From a bacterium (GTDB lineage Bacteria > BMS3Abin14): a DNA stretch of 39,745 bases. Within the stretch, counting starts at the first letter, position 1, and each line of letters opens with the position of its first letter. Location: positions 1-39,745 of the forward strand of contig JARGFV010000011.1 in the NCBI GenBank assembly GCA_029210545.1. Direction: 5' to 3'. This document shows, piece after piece, positions 9,029 to 17,755 of the stretch. Below the pieces are notes generated by a model that had not been told where the DNA came from, made no database searches, and saw only the letters and a list, made by a program, of their open reading frames with translations. Made by a program: the position numbers and the translations under genes.

Positions 9029-10336
9029 TTGCTTTCCAGCTTTGTCAACATTTTCAAGATTCCGGAATTAAAGCGCCGGATCTTCTTCACCTTCGGGCTG
9101 TTGGCCGTCTACCGTATCGGCGCCCATATCCCCACACCGGGTATTGATGGAATGGCGCTTGCCGAGTTTTTCAAACAGGCTCAGGGAACCCTGCTCGGGT
9201 TTTTTGACATGTTCTCGGGCGGCGCCCTGCTGAGGATGACCATCTTCGCCCTGGGTATCATGCCGTACATCTCGGCGAGCATCATCATCCAGCTCCTCAC
9301 CGTTGTCATCCCTCACCTTGAGCGGCTCGCCAAGGAAGGGGACGCCGGCAGGCGGGTGATCGTCCGGTACACAAGGTACGGCACTGTGGGGCTGGCGGCG
9401 TTCCAGAGTTTTGCCATCTCAGTCGGACTCGAGCAGATGACTAGCCCCGGTGGCGCGCCTATCGTCCCGTTCCCGGGGTGGGGTTTCAGGTTCATGACCG
9501 TCATCAGCCTCACGGCGGGCACAGCGTTCATCATGTGGCTCGGTGAGCAGATCACGGAGCGGGGGATCGGGAACGGGATATCCCTCATCATCTTCGCCGG
9601 TATCGTCGCCAGGATGCCCACGGCAACCGTCCAGACCTTCTCCCTTGTCCGGACCGGTGAGATCTCTGTTTTCCTGATGCTGTTCGTCCTGGTGATCATG
9701 GTCGGGGCCATCGCGTTGATCATTTTCATGGAACGCGGGCAACGCCGGATACCGGTCCAGTACGCCAAACGCGTCGTGGGCCGCAAAATGTACGGAGGGC
9801 AGAGTACGCACCTGCCCCTCAAGGTAAACACTTCCGGGGTCATCCCGCCCATCTTCGCCTCGTCCATCCTGATGTTCCCGGCCACCGTTGCGGGGTTCAT
9901 CAAGAACCCCATCATGGAAGCGGTCGCCAACACCTTCGCCCCGGGGCGCGCGTTGTACACAGTCCTTTACGTGGGCCTGATCATCTTCTTCTGCTATTTT
10001 TACACCGCCATCCAGTTCAATCCAGTGGATGTGGCTGAAAACCTGAAGAAGTACGGCGGGTACATCCCGGGGATCCGACCGGGTCGGAAGACCTCCGAGT
10101 ACATCGACCGGGTGCTGTCCCGGATCACCTTCGGGGGGGCCCTGTACCTTTCAATGGTGTGTGTGCTTCCGGAGGTCCTTTACCGGATCTTTAACGTGCC
10201 CTTCTATTTCGGGGGAACCGGTCTGCTCATCGTTATCGGTGTCGCCCTGGACACGGTCACCCAGGTAGAGACCCACCTGGTGACGAGACATTATGAAGGG
10301 TTCATGAAGAAGGGCAGAATCAAGGGGAGACGATGA
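9029..10336 (+). CDS. secY: Preprotein translocase subunit SecY
   Basis: SecY is the channel of the SecYEG translocon in the inner membrane. The 435-residue product has ten predicted membrane segments. It starts [20 protein letters not shown], then has [12 protein letters not shown], the plug/TM2 region [32 protein letters not shown], and the cytoplasmic loop around [20 protein letters not shown]. It ends [13 protein letters not shown]. The start is TTG 9029, preceded by GAGGGGGCCCAC. It lies at the usual place between rplO and adk. Confidence 0.97.
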   Translation: MLSSFVNIFKIPELKRRIFFTFGLLAVYRIGAHIPTPGIDGMALAEFFKQAQGTLLGFFDMFSGGALLRMTIFALGIMPYISASIIIQLLTVVIPHLERLAKEGDAGRRVIVRYTRYGTVGLAAFQSFAISVGLEQMTSPGGAPIVPFPGWGFRFMTVISLTAGTAFIMWLGEQITERGIGNGISLIIFAGIVARMPTATVQTFSLVRTGEISVFLMLFVLVIMVGAIALIIFMERGQRRIPVQYAKRVVGRKMYGGQSTHLPLKVNTSGVIPPIFASSILMFPATVAGFIKNPIMEAVANTFAPGRALYTVLYVGLIIFFCYFYTAIQFNPVDVAENLKKYGGYIPGIRPGRKTSEYIDRVLSRITFGGALYLSMVCVLPEVLYRIFNVPFYFGGTGLLIVIGVALDTVTQVETHLVTRHYEGFMKKGRIKGRR

Positions 10337-10980
10337 TGGACTTTATCCTGCTGGGACCTCCTGGCGCAGGCAAGGGCACCCAGGCCAAGCTCATGATCGA
10401 CAAGTGGAAGATCCCGCAGATCTCCACGGGCGATATCCTCCGAGCCGCCGTCCGGGAAGGCACAACTCTCGGTGTCGAGGCCAAGGGCTTCATGGACTCG
10501 GGGGGACTGGTCCCGGACCGTGTCGTCATCGGGATCATCGCCGAAAGGCTCAAGGAGGCCGACGCTTTTAACGGGTTTATCCTGGACGGATTTCCGAGGA
10601 CCATTCCCCAGGCCGAAGCGCTTCAGGAGATCCTGGATGAACTGGGTAGGGAAATCCACCACGTGGTCAGTATCGAAGTCAACGAAGAGGAGCTCGTGTC
10701 CCGTCTGACGGGCCGCCGGATGTGCAAGGGGTGCGGGGAGAGCTTCCATCTCGCCTTCAACCCGCCGGCAGCTGATGGTGTCTGCGACCGCTGCAGTGGT
10801 GAGCTGTACCAGAGGGATGACGATAAGGAAGAGACCATTCGTCAGCGCCTGGCTATTTACACCCGGCAGACGGAACCCCTCATCGCTTATTACGGTGATC
10901 AGGGGAAGGTGAGACACATCGAGGGAACCGGAGGTATCCAGGATATCTTTTCCAGGATTCTCCAGGCCGTAGGCAGTTAA
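10336..10980 (+). CDS. adk: Adenylate kinase with zinc-type LID
   Basis: Adenylate kinase interconverts ATP+AMP and 2 ADP in the cytoplasm. From ATG 10336 it has 214 residues, like the E. coli enzyme. The P-loop GPPGAGKGTQ is near residue 7 and FILDGFPRTIPQAEAL near residue 80. The LID domain carries CKGC and CDRC motifs around residues 130-152, the zinc-binding LID variant. An adjacent ATG at 10333 is possible, but GGGGAGACG fits 10336 better. The gene overlaps the secY stop by one base. Confidence 0.96.
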   Translation: MDFILLGPPGAGKGTQAKLMIDKWKIPQISTGDILRAAVREGTTLGVEAKGFMDSGGLVPDRVVIGIIAERLKEADAFNGFILDGFPRTIPQAEALQEILDELGREIHHVVSIEVNEEELVSRLTGRRMCKGCGESFHLAFNPPAADGVCDRCSGELYQRDDDKEETIRQRLAIYTRQTEPLIAYYGDQGKVRHIEGTGGIQDIFSRILQAVGS

Positions 10981-11020
10981 GAGGCTTTTTCAGGCCTGTT
11001 GAAGGGACCGGACACCTGAG

Positions 11021-11773
11021 ATGATCCACCGCAAGTCTGTCGCCGAGATCGCCGTTATACAGGAGGGCGGCCGGTGTGTAGCAAAGGTCCTTGAAAGAAT
11101 GAGACAGGTGGTGAAACCGGGCATCACCACCATGGATATCGAAAGGGAAGCGGACCGGATATCCCGGGAGCTGGGTATCGTACCGGCGTTCAGGGGTTAT
11201 AACGGGTACCCGGCCTGCATATGCGTTTCGGTCAACGAGGAGGTCGTTCACGGCATCCCTTCTGAGGACAAGATCCTCGCCGAGGGAGATATCGTCGGGC
11301 TCGACTTCGGAGCTCTCCATAAGGGGTTTTACTCCGACGCCGCGGTTACCCTCACGGTGGGGAGAGTGGATGAGGAGACGCAGAGGCTCCTCGACGTGAC
11401 ACGCGAGGCCCTTGACCGTGGGATTGCCCAGGCCCGGCAGGGTAACAGGATCGGCGACATTTCGAGCGCCGTCCAGAATTACGTCGAGGACAACGGTTTT
11501 TCCGTGGTGAAGGTTTTTGTCGGGCACGGTATCGGCCGGAGTCTCCACGAGGAACCGCAGATTCCCAATTACGGCGAGCCCCAGTGGGGGGTCAGGCTCA
11601 AACCGGGGATGACACTGGCCATCGAACCCATGGTCAACGCCGGCACCGACGATGTCAAGGTACTAGCGGACGGATGGACAGCAGTGACCACTGATGGAAA
11701 GCTGTCTGCCCACTTCGAACACACCGTTGCGGTGACCGAAAACGGGCCGCTGATCGTGACCGTGGATAACTAG
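11021..11773 (+). CDS. map: Methionine aminopeptidase, type I
   Basis: This enzyme removes the initiator methionine from nascent proteins. The 250-residue product carries all five metal ligands of the pita-bread fold: D95 and D106 (LDFGALHKGFYSDAAVTL), H169 (VGHGIGRSLHEEPQIPNY), E202 (LAIEPMV) and E233 (AHFEHTVAVTE). The N terminus is the short type Ia form without a zinc-finger extension. It lies 40 nt after adk, in the usual secY-adk-map order. Confidence 0.96.
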   Translation: MIHRKSVAEIAVIQEGGRCVAKVLERMRQVVKPGITTMDIEREADRISRELGIVPAFRGYNGYPACICVSVNEEVVHGIPSEDKILAEGDIVGLDFGALHKGFYSDAAVTLTVGRVDEETQRLLDVTREALDRGIAQARQGNRIGDISSAVQNYVEDNGFSVVKVFVGHGIGRSLHEEPQIPNYGEPQWGVRLKPGMTLAIEPMVNAGTDDVKVLADGWTAVTTDGKLSAHFEHTVAVTENGPLIVTVDN

Positions 11774-11887
11774 ATCGCTTAGCCGGGGATTGTTCGGTGT
11801 TCGGCTGGGAAAAAGCAGCCAAAAGTCAGTAATCGTGGCGGTGCAAAGGTCATCAATGCGTCCCTTGCAACAGGAGATCAAGATTTA

Positions 11888-12106
11888 ATGGCTAAAGAAG
11901 AAGCAATAGAAGTTGAGGGGACGGTTGTTGAACCACTGCCCAACGCCATGTTCAGGGTGGAGTTGGAAAACGGTCACCAGGTGTTGGCGCATATCTCCGG
12001 GAAGATGCGGATGCACTATATCCGCATACTGCCCGGAGACAAGGTTACGGTTGAACTGTCCCCTTATGATCTGACAAGAGGCAGGATCACCTACCGGGCG
12101 AAGTAG
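11888..12106 (+). CDS. infA: Translation initiation factor IF-1
   Basis: IF-1 binds the ribosomal A site during initiation. The product has 72 residues, the standard length, with one S1/OB domain: [62 protein letters not shown] 114-nt gap with no clear feature separates it from map. ACAGGAG precedes ATG 11888. Confidence 0.97.
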   Translation: MAKEEAIEVEGTVVEPLPNAMFRVELENGHQVLAHISGKMRMHYIRILPGDKVTVELSPYDLTRGRITYRAK

Positions 12107-12135
12107 GCAGTCGCTCTGAACGGAAAGAGGATGTC

Positions 12136-12249
12136 ATGAAAGTTCGACCTTCTGTCAAGAAGATGTGTGACAAGTGCAAGATCGTTCGGCGAAAACGTAT
12201 CGTCCGGGTGCTTTGCGAGAACCCTAAGCATAAGCAGCGGCAGGGCTGA
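12136..12249 (+). CDS. rpmJ: 50S ribosomal protein L36, zinc-type
   Basis: L36 is the smallest 50S protein and stabilises the 23S rRNA near the peptidyl-transferase region. The frame 12136-12249 encodes 37 residues: [20 protein letters not shown], followed by [17 protein letters not shown]. The ligands C11, C14, C27 and H32 show the zinc-binding (C+) type. GAGGATGTC lies before the ATG. It sits at its usual place between infA and rpsM. Confidence 0.96.
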   Translation: MKVRPSVKKMCDKCKIVRRKRIVRVLCENPKHKQRQG

Positions 12250-12266
12250 TTACAGGAGGTGTTTGC

Positions 12267-12638
12267 GTGGCTCGTATTGCCGGAGTAGATTTACCCAGGA
12301 ACAAGAGGATAGAGGTTGCGCTGACCTATATCTACGGTATCGGCCCTTCCAAGGCCGTCAAGATCGTTCGTGAAGCCGATGTTGATCCCGATGTCAGGGT
12401 CGTGGACCTTGACGAGGGTCAGGTCATCCGCCTCAGGGACATCATCGTGAAAAACCATATGGTTGAAGGCGATCTCCGCCGGGAGATCTCTTTCAGCATC
12501 AAGAGGAAGATGGACCTTGGCTGCTACCAGGGGCTTCGCCACAGGCGGGGACTCCCTGTCCGTGGTCAGAGGACCAAGACAAACGCCCGGTCCAGGAAGG
12601 GACACCGACCGTCCATCGGCGGCCGGAAGAAGAGATAG
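12267..12638 (+). CDS. rpsM: 30S ribosomal protein S13
   Basis: S13 lies in the 30S head and makes intersubunit bridges with L5. The 123-residue product starts [19 protein letters not shown], then [10 protein letters not shown]. The C terminus has [27 protein letters not shown] and a basic tail reaching into the P site. The start is GTG 12267, preceded by an excellent AGGAGGT site, 17 nt after rpmJ. Confidence 0.96.
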   Translation: MARIAGVDLPRNKRIEVALTYIYGIGPSKAVKIVREADVDPDVRVVDLDEGQVIRLRDIIVKNHMVEGDLRREISFSIKRKMDLGCYQGLRHRRGLPVRGQRTKTNARSRKGHRPSIGGRKKR

Positions 12639-12658
12639 TCCCAAGCACGGGAGGAGAA

Positions 12659-13048
12659 ATGGCTAAACCGAAAAAAGGTTCGGGCAGGAAAGTCAAGAAG
12701 AACATTCCTGTCGGTGTGGCTCACATCCAGGCCACATTCAACAATACGATCATCACCATTACGGATCCTGTCGGCAATACCCTTTCCTGGTCCAGCGCCG
12801 GGAGCAAGGGGTTCAAGGGGTCACGGAAAAGTACTCCCTTCGCGGCCCAGTTGGCTGCCGAGGACGCGGCCAAGAGGGCCATGGAACATGGTATCCGAAA
12901 GGTGAATGTTTTTGTTAAAGGACCCGGCTCCGGCAGGGAGGCGGCCCTCAGGTCGCTCCAGGCTTCCGGACTCGAGGTTACCATGATCAGGGATGTCACA
13001 CCCATCCCTCACAACGGTTGCCGTCCGCCCAAGAGGCGCAGGGTCTGA
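12659..13048 (+). CDS. rpsK: 30S ribosomal protein S11
   Basis: S11 is on the 30S platform near the mRNA exit. The 129-residue product shows [59 protein letters not shown] and the closing [16 protein letters not shown], which are all diagnostic. GGAGGAGAA precedes ATG 12659, 20 nt after rpsM. Confidence 0.97.
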   Translation: MAKPKKGSGRKVKKNIPVGVAHIQATFNNTIITITDPVGNTLSWSSAGSKGFKGSRKSTPFAAQLAAEDAAKRAMEHGIRKVNVFVKGPGSGREAALRSLQASGLEVTMIRDVTPIPHNGCRPPKRRRV

Positions 13049-13064
13049 CCTAAGGAGGAATCCA

Positions 13065-13691
13065 TTGGCAAGGTACAAAGAATCAGTTTGCCGTCGCTGC
13101 CGCAGGGAGGGCGCCAAGCTCTTCCTCAAGGGAGACCGGTGTTATTCCGACAAGTGCGCCGTTGAGCGCCGTCCCTACCCTCCCGGGCAGCATGGGACCC
13201 GCCGCGTCAAGCAGTCCGACTACGGCATCCAGCTCAGGGAGAAACAGAAGGCGCGCCGGATCTACGGTGTCATGGAGGGGCAGTTCAGGAATTACTTCAA
13301 GATAGCGGACGGGCAGAAGGGTGTGACAGGTGAGAACCTTATCATCCTGCTCGAGCGGAGGCTGGACAATACCGTTTTCAGGCTGGGTTTCGCCGGGTCC
13401 AGGAACGATGCACGGCAGCTTGTCAGGCACGGACACGTTGCTGTCAACAGTCGCAAGGTCAACATTCCCTCCTATCTTCTCAGGCCCGGCGACGTTATCG
13501 AGATCCGCGAGAAAAGCCGGAAATCGACCCGGGTCCAGGAGGCACTCGTCTCCGCCGAGCGGAAGAGCACGCCCACCTGGCTGGAACTGCAAGCTCCTGA
13601 TTTCCTGGGGAAGTTCAAGAACTATCCCACCCGGGACGAAGTCGCACTCCCGGTGAACGAACAGCTTATCGTGGAGCTTTACTCCAAATAA
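13065..13691 (+). CDS. rpsD: 30S ribosomal protein S4, zinc-type
   Basis: S4 nucleates 30S assembly. From TTG 13065 the product has 208 residues and begins [21 protein letters not shown] longer frame overlaps rpsK without family support. The N-terminal cysteines (CRRC, then C-x5-C in [12 protein letters not shown]) give the zinc-binding form. The S4 RNA-binding domain is seen at [20 protein letters not shown] and [30 protein letters not shown] stands before the start. Confidence 0.96.
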   Translation: MARYKESVCRRCRREGAKLFLKGDRCYSDKCAVERRPYPPGQHGTRRVKQSDYGIQLREKQKARRIYGVMEGQFRNYFKIADGQKGVTGENLIILLERRLDNTVFRLGFAGSRNDARQLVRHGHVAVNSRKVNIPSYLLRPGDVIEIREKSRKSTRVQEALVSAERKSTPTWLELQAPDFLGKFKNYPTRDEVALPVNEQLIVELYSK

Positions 13692-13716
13692 GTAACGGGT
13701 CCGTCAAAAGGGGATC

Positions 13717-14745
13717 ATGACCATGATGGAAAAGAACTGGAAAAGTCTGACGCGCCCTAAAAGGCTGGAGTTCGTAGAGGACTCGAAAACAGACACCTTC
13801 CGCCGTTTCACGGCAGAGCCTTTCGAGAGAGGCTTCGGAACGACACTGGGTAACGCACTTCGCAGGGTCCTGCTCTCCTCCCTCCAGGGAGCGGCTGTTA
13901 CAGCCTTCAGGATCGAGGGCGTCCTCCACGAGTTCTCGACTATTCCGGGGGTTTTCGAGGACGTGACGCAGGTGGTTCTGAACCTGAAGGAACTGCGTTT
14001 CAAGGTTCATTCGGGGGCCCACAAGGTGATCTCCATCGATGTGGCGCGCGAAGGCGTAGTCACTGCCGGCGATATCATCACGGACCAGGACGTCGAGATC
14101 CTGAATCCCGAGCTCCCCATCGCCACCCTGGAGAAGGGCGCTCATCTCAAGATGGAGATGGTCGTGGAGGTCAACAAGGGGTTTGTACCTGCCGAGCTCA
14201 ACAAGGATGAAGAACTTTCGGTGGATTTCATAATCGTCGATTCGATCCACTCTCCTATCGTCAAGGTGAACTACTGGGTGGAAAACGCCCGTGTCGGTCG
14301 AACGACCGATTACGACAAACTCATCATGGAGATCACCACTGACGGCAGCATAGCGCCGGATGATGCTCTCGCCATCTCCGCGAAGATCGTCAAGGAGCAC
14401 ATGAACCTCTTCATCAATTTCGAGGAGGACGATGTCCACGATGAGAAAGAGGAAAAGGAATCGGAGCAGGAAAAAAAGAAGCTCTACGAGAAGCTCAACA
14501 AGCACGTCAATGAGCTCGAGCTCTCTGTCCGGTCCATTAACTGTCTGCAGAATGCCAACATCGGGAATATCGGCGAACTGGTCCAGAAGACCGAACCGGA
14601 GATGCTCAGGACCAAGAATTTCGGCCGTAAATCCCTTAATGAGCTCAAGGATATCCTCGAGGAGATGGGCCTTACCTTCGGTATGGACATCCTGGGGTGG
14701 ACCCCCTCCGAGGACGAGCCTGAAGAAACCCAGGAAGCAGTCTGA
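13717..14745 (+). CDS. rpoA: DNA-directed RNA polymerase subunit alpha
   Basis: The alpha dimer scaffolds RNA polymerase assembly, and its C-terminal domain contacts UP elements and activators. The 342-residue product has the N-terminal domain with [20 protein letters not shown] and [20 protein letters not shown]. An acidic, charged linker near residues 235-255 follows. The C-terminal HhH domain has [20 protein letters not shown] and [19 protein letters not shown]. It is followed by an unusual run of hairpins before rplQ. Confidence 0.97.
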   Translation: MTMMEKNWKSLTRPKRLEFVEDSKTDTFRRFTAEPFERGFGTTLGNALRRVLLSSLQGAAVTAFRIEGVLHEFSTIPGVFEDVTQVVLNLKELRFKVHSGAHKVISIDVAREGVVTAGDIITDQDVEILNPELPIATLEKGAHLKMEMVVEVNKGFVPAELNKDEELSVDFIIVDSIHSPIVKVNYWVENARVGRTTDYDKLIMEITTDGSIAPDDALAISAKIVKEHMNLFINFEEDDVHDEKEEKESEQEKKKLYEKLNKHVNELELSVRSINCLQNANIGNIGELVQKTEPEMLRTKNFGRKSLNELKDILEEMGLTFGMDILGWTPSEDEPEETQEAV

Positions 14746-14752
14746 GAGTAGG

Positions 14753-14811
14753 GGCAAAAGTCCTGGCTGGACTTTTGCCTGTCGGGCAGGAAAAGCGTGG
14801 TTTTCCTGCCC
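14753..14811 (+). repeat. Two perfect hairpins after rpoA
   Basis: GGCAAAAGTCC (14753-14763) pairs with GGACTTTTGCC (14769-14779), an 11-bp stem with a 5-nt loop. Four bases on, GGGCAGGAAAA (14784-14794) pairs with TTTTCCTGCCC (14801-14811), an 11-bp stem with a 6-nt loop. Neither is followed by a U-tract. The first stem is nearly the same as the stem at 14995-15022. Confidence 0.8.
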
Positions 14812-14870
14812 TCGCGGATAGATGGCTTGAATATTGACCATCTCTCCGGGCGCCTCTCCCGGGCGCGGCG

Positions 14871-15037
14871 AAATTTGATGGACTCGCAAAAAGTCCATCA
14901 ACGCGCCCCGCGCGGGGCGCCCAAATCAATGACTAACACCGTAAGTCATTGATTTGTAAGGAAAGGGAAAACGACGCTTTTCCCTTTCCGTGGAGCAAAA
15001 AGTCCCGGATTGGACTTTTTGCGACTCTATCAAATTT
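14871..15037 (+). mobile_element. 167-bp MITE-like element with 26-bp terminal inverted repeats
   Basis: The left end (14871-14896) and right end (15012-15037) are inverted copies with 24 of 26 bases identical; on the right strand they read GGACTTTTTGCGA, then a variable base pair region, then ATCAAATTT. Inside lie more perfect palindromes. TTGATGGACT/AGTCCATCAA is at 14875-14901 and an 18-bp GC-only palindrome at 14903-14920. A 13-bp stem spans 14922-14956, a 12-bp stem 14960-14989 and an 11-bp stem 14995-15022. There is no coding capacity. A partial copy of the right end lies before dnaK (30698-30731). Its class is an inference from structure; no target-site duplication is obvious. Confidence 0.65.
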
Positions 15038-15083
15038 GATCAACCGTCAATTTAATAAGTGATACGGGAAAGGCGGATTCAAG

Positions 15084-15644
15084 ATGCGGCATGGCATATC
15101 AGGGAAAAAGTTCAACAGGACATCGTCACACAGGAAATCCATGTTCAGGAACATGGTCACCTCCCTCCTCCAGCACGAGAGGATCGTCACCACCGAGACC
15201 AAGGCCAAGGAGATCGGAAGGCTGACCGAGAAGATGATCACTCTCGGAAAACGGGAGGATCTTCACGCCAGGAGACAGGCCGTGGCGTATGTCAGAAGCA
15301 ACGAGGTCGTCAAAAAACTTTTCACTGAATATGCCGAGCGTTACAAAAACCGCCAAGGCGGCTATACGAGGGTTATCAAGATGGACCCGCGGGCCGGGGA
15401 CAACGCACCCATGGCCCTGGTGGAGCTGGTGGACAGGCCGATAAAAGAGGCCAAGGAGAAAAGTCCAAAGGTCAAAGGAAAGGCCAAAGCTGCGCCCAAG
15501 GCGAAGGCTGCCGCCAAGGCGAAGGAAGACAAGCCTGCCAAGAAGGCTCCTGCCAGGAAGAAGGACACCGACAAGAAAGCCGCAGCCAAGCCGAAAAAAG
15601 CGCCTGTCAAAAATGTGGCCGTAAAGAAGGACAAAAAGGACTGA
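15084..15644 (+). CDS. rplQ: 50S ribosomal protein L17 with lysine/alanine-rich tail
   Basis: L17 lies near the polypeptide exit on the 50S surface. The first ~118 residues are canonical: [40 protein letters not shown] and [20 protein letters not shown]. The remaining ~65 residues are an extension made almost only of K, A, P and D (for example [18 protein letters not shown]), resembling histone H1-type or nucleoid-protein tails. ATG 15084 is the family start. The gene is separated from rpoA by a 338-nt stretch of palindromes and is followed by a terminator. Confidence 0.95.
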   Translation: MRHGISGKKFNRTSSHRKSMFRNMVTSLLQHERIVTTETKAKEIGRLTEKMITLGKREDLHARRQAVAYVRSNEVVKKLFTEYAERYKNRQGGYTRVIKMDPRAGDNAPMALVELVDRPIKEAKEKSPKVKGKAKAAPKAKAAAKAKEDKPAKKAPARKKDTDKKAAAKPKKAPVKNVAVKKDKKD

Positions 15645-15677
15645 GGATCCAGGTCCCTTTCAATGTCGAACTATGTG

Positions 15678-15709
15678 AAAAGCAAGGACCCGGGTCCTTG
15701 CTTTTTTTG
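15678..15709 (+). terminator. Rho-independent terminator of the ribosomal cluster
   Basis: AAGCAAGGACCC (15680-15691) is followed directly by its complement GGGTCCTTGCTT (15692-15703) and a run of seven T. The stem is GC-rich and strong. It closes the long ribosomal operon and lies 5' of the ABC ATPase start, so that gene needs its own promoter or read-through. Confidence 0.88.
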
Positions 15710-15742
15710 TTTCAAATATAGCTCGGACCTGAATGCGGAACT

Positions 15743-15795
15743 AGGAGCCTGTCGGAGAACCTCCCTTTTTCTTAGCAGGGAGGGCACAGGCTCCC
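15743..15795 (+). repeat. REP-like palindrome, compact double-stem form
   Basis: The outer stem is AGGAGCCTGT (from 15743) with ACAGGCTCC (15786-15794). The inner stem is CCTCCCT with AGGGAGG. The copy at 39618-39670 has the same layout. It lies between the rplQ terminator and the ABC ATPase gene, and an upstream frame extension of that gene would read straight through it. Confidence 0.75.
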
Positions 15796-15821
15796 AGCAC
15801 TTAGTACATAGAACTCAAATT

Positions 15822-17567
15822 GTGTCATTCCTCGAGATAAAAAACCTGTTCTACACCTACCCGGGAGGGATCCGGGCGGTGGACGGGCTCGACCTCACCG
15901 CGGAAAAAGGCGAATTCGTGGCCGTTATCGGCCCCAATGCCGCGGGTAAAAGCACCCTTGCCCTCCTCGTGAAAGGGATCCTTCAGCCCGATTCCGGATC
16001 AATAAGCCTGGGGGGGGCGATGGGGGATCCAGGCAGGGTTGACCCTAGGGTGGGACTTCTTTTTTCCAACCCTGAAAACCAGCTTGTTACCTCCATTGTC
16101 GAGGAGGATGTCGCTTTCGGCCTTGAGGTGGCAGCCCTGCCGCCCGCCGAGATCAGGCGGAAGGTGGAGTCTGTCCTTTCCGAGCTCGGTATCGAACACC
16201 TCCGGGACCGCATGCCCCACAAGCTTTCCGGAGGCGAGCAGCAGATGACTGCCCTCGCCGGGGTCATGGTCATGGAACCGGACCTCCTCATCCTGGACGA
16301 GCCCACAGCTTACCTGGACCCCGTCGCGAGGGCAGCCGTGATAAAGGCAGTCACCTCATTGGCGCGAAGGGGGACCGCGGTTATTCTGATCACGCACGAT
16401 ATCGCCCGGGCGGCCGGTGCCGACCGGGTGGTGGTTATGGACGGAGGAAAGGTTGCTCTTGAAGGTGCGCCCGGTGAACTTTTTGCGGCACTGCAACGGG
16501 CTCCAGGTCACGGGATCGAGATCCCGTTCACGATCAGGCTGGCCTCTGAACTGGATCGACTGGGGATCCCGGTACCGGTACCGGCGAACAACTCCTCGCT
16601 GAGCAGGGCCGTCACTCGAGCCATGGAAAGGACCGGTAAGCAGGCCGGACCCGACGGGACAGGTGTGGATCCTGACATCGTGGAGGACAGAGCCGCCCCT
16701 GGGGGACCGTCCGTACTCCGCATGGAGAAGGTCAACTTCAGTTACCGGATCCAGGACCGTGCAGCGTCCACCCTCCATGATATTGAAATCGACGTACCGG
16801 AAGGTTCCATCACCCTCCTCTGCGGTCCTAACGGGTCAGGGAAGAGCACCCTTTTGCAGTTGACAAACGGCCTCATCCACCCCGATGGAGGTCGGGTTCT
16901 TTTCAGGGGAAAAGAACTGGCTTTTCTGAGGCGTTCGAAGGGCGGCATTCCGATGCGTGTAGCACTGCTTTTCCAGAACCCGGAACGGCAGCTTTTCTGC
17001 GAGACCGTTTTCGAGGATGTCGCCTTCGGTCCCCGCAACCTGGGACTCGATCCCGGAGAAGTGGCCCGGCGGGTCACCAGGGCCCTCCGGTGGGTTGGCC
17101 TGGGAGAAGATCTGCTGAAAAGGTCCGTTCACTCCCTTTCCGGCGGTCAGATGAGGAGAGTGGCCATTGCCGGCGTTCTGGCCATGGAAACCGACCTCCT
17201 TGTCCTCGACGAACCCACCGATGGCCTCGATCCATCGGGAGTCCGGGAATTCTTTTCACAGGCCAGGCACTATTGCGAATCTACCGGTACGGCCATCCTC
17301 ATGGCGACCCATGAAATTCCGGAGCAGGTCGCCATGGTGGACTTCCTCTGGTATCTCGACTACGGAAAGGTCCTTTCCTCCGGCACCCCCCTCGAGGTGC
17401 TGACAGGACCACACAGGACCGTTCCTGAAGCCTTCCTTCCTGACCACCTGGCTGTGAGACAGGAACTGGAGCGGAAAAATGTGCCGTTCGGCAGCGATGA
17501 TATGTCTCCGGAGAGGGTGCTGGAGAAGATTCTGGCATTTTTGAGCCCGCCTCGAGATAAAATATAG
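15822..17567 (+). CDS. Fused double ABC ATPase of ECF (CbiO/EcfA1-EcfA2) type
   Basis: Two complete ABC ATPase domains lie in one 581-residue chain. Domain 1 has Walker A GPNAAGKST at about 37-45, Q-loop SNPENQLVTS, signature LSGGEQQ and Walker B LLILDEPT. Domain 2 has Walker A GPNGSGKST at about 335-343, Q-loop FQNPERQLF, signature LSGGQMRR and Walker B LLVLDEPTDGLD. The Q-loop pattern NPENQ/NPERQ is typical of the EcfA ATPases that energise vitamin or metal uptake through EcfT and an S component. No EcfT or S gene is nearby. GTG 15822 is chosen because the frame before it runs through a terminator and a repeat; no good ribosome binding site is visible. Confidence 0.85.
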   Translation: MSFLEIKNLFYTYPGGIRAVDGLDLTAEKGEFVAVIGPNAAGKSTLALLVKGILQPDSGSISLGGAMGDPGRVDPRVGLLFSNPENQLVTSIVEEDVAFGLEVAALPPAEIRRKVESVLSELGIEHLRDRMPHKLSGGEQQMTALAGVMVMEPDLLILDEPTAYLDPVARAAVIKAVTSLARRGTAVILITHDIARAAGADRVVVMDGGKVALEGAPGELFAALQRAPGHGIEIPFTIRLASELDRLGIPVPVPANNSSLSRAVTRAMERTGKQAGPDGTGVDPDIVEDRAAPGGPSVLRMEKVNFSYRIQDRAASTLHDIEIDVPEGSITLLCGPNGSGKSTLLQLTNGLIHPDGGRVLFRGKELAFLRRSKGGIPMRVALLFQNPERQLFCETVFEDVAFGPRNLGLDPGEVARRVTRALRWVGLGEDLLKRSVHSLSGGQMRRVAIAGVLAMETDLLVLDEPTDGLDPSGVREFFSQARHYCESTGTAILMATHEIPEQVAMVDFLWYLDYGKVLSSGTPLEVLTGPHRTVPEAFLPDHLAVRQELERKNVPFGSDDMSPERVLEKILAFLSPPRDKI

Positions 17568-17575
17568 CTCAAAAA

Positions 17576-17602
17576 TAGCAGCTTTCGGCTGGAAGCCGAA
17601 TG
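17576..17602 (+). other. Hairpin after the ABC ATPase gene
   Basis: TTCGGCT and AGCCGAA form a 7-bp stem with the loop GGA within AGCTTTCGGCTGGAAGCCGAATGCT. No T-run follows, so termination is doubtful. The rest of the 188-nt gap before trpB holds no other clear signal. Confidence 0.4.
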
Positions 17603-17755
17603 CTTAACCCGCCGATTTTCTTGAACTTTGCCACCAACCGTGATACCAAGGCAAGATCAACAATTTCTGATTCCATCCGTCTTCGCATTCAGCTGCGACG
17701 CTACAGGGATTCCGCATTCCAGAACCTTTTCATGCATCCTTGAAAGGAGAGGAAG

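Noticed and set aside
11774-11887. A regulatory RNA between map and infA
   Set aside because: The 114-nt gap shows no strong stem or conserved motif.
14753-14811. Hairpins after rpoA as a terminator splitting rplQ from the operon
   Set aside because: The stems are perfect but have no U-tract, and the strong terminator lies after rplQ at 15680.
15663-15821. ATG start for the ABC ATPase 53 codons upstream of the chosen GTG
   Set aside because: That extension would translate the rplQ terminator and a REP palindrome and has no similarity to the ATPase family.
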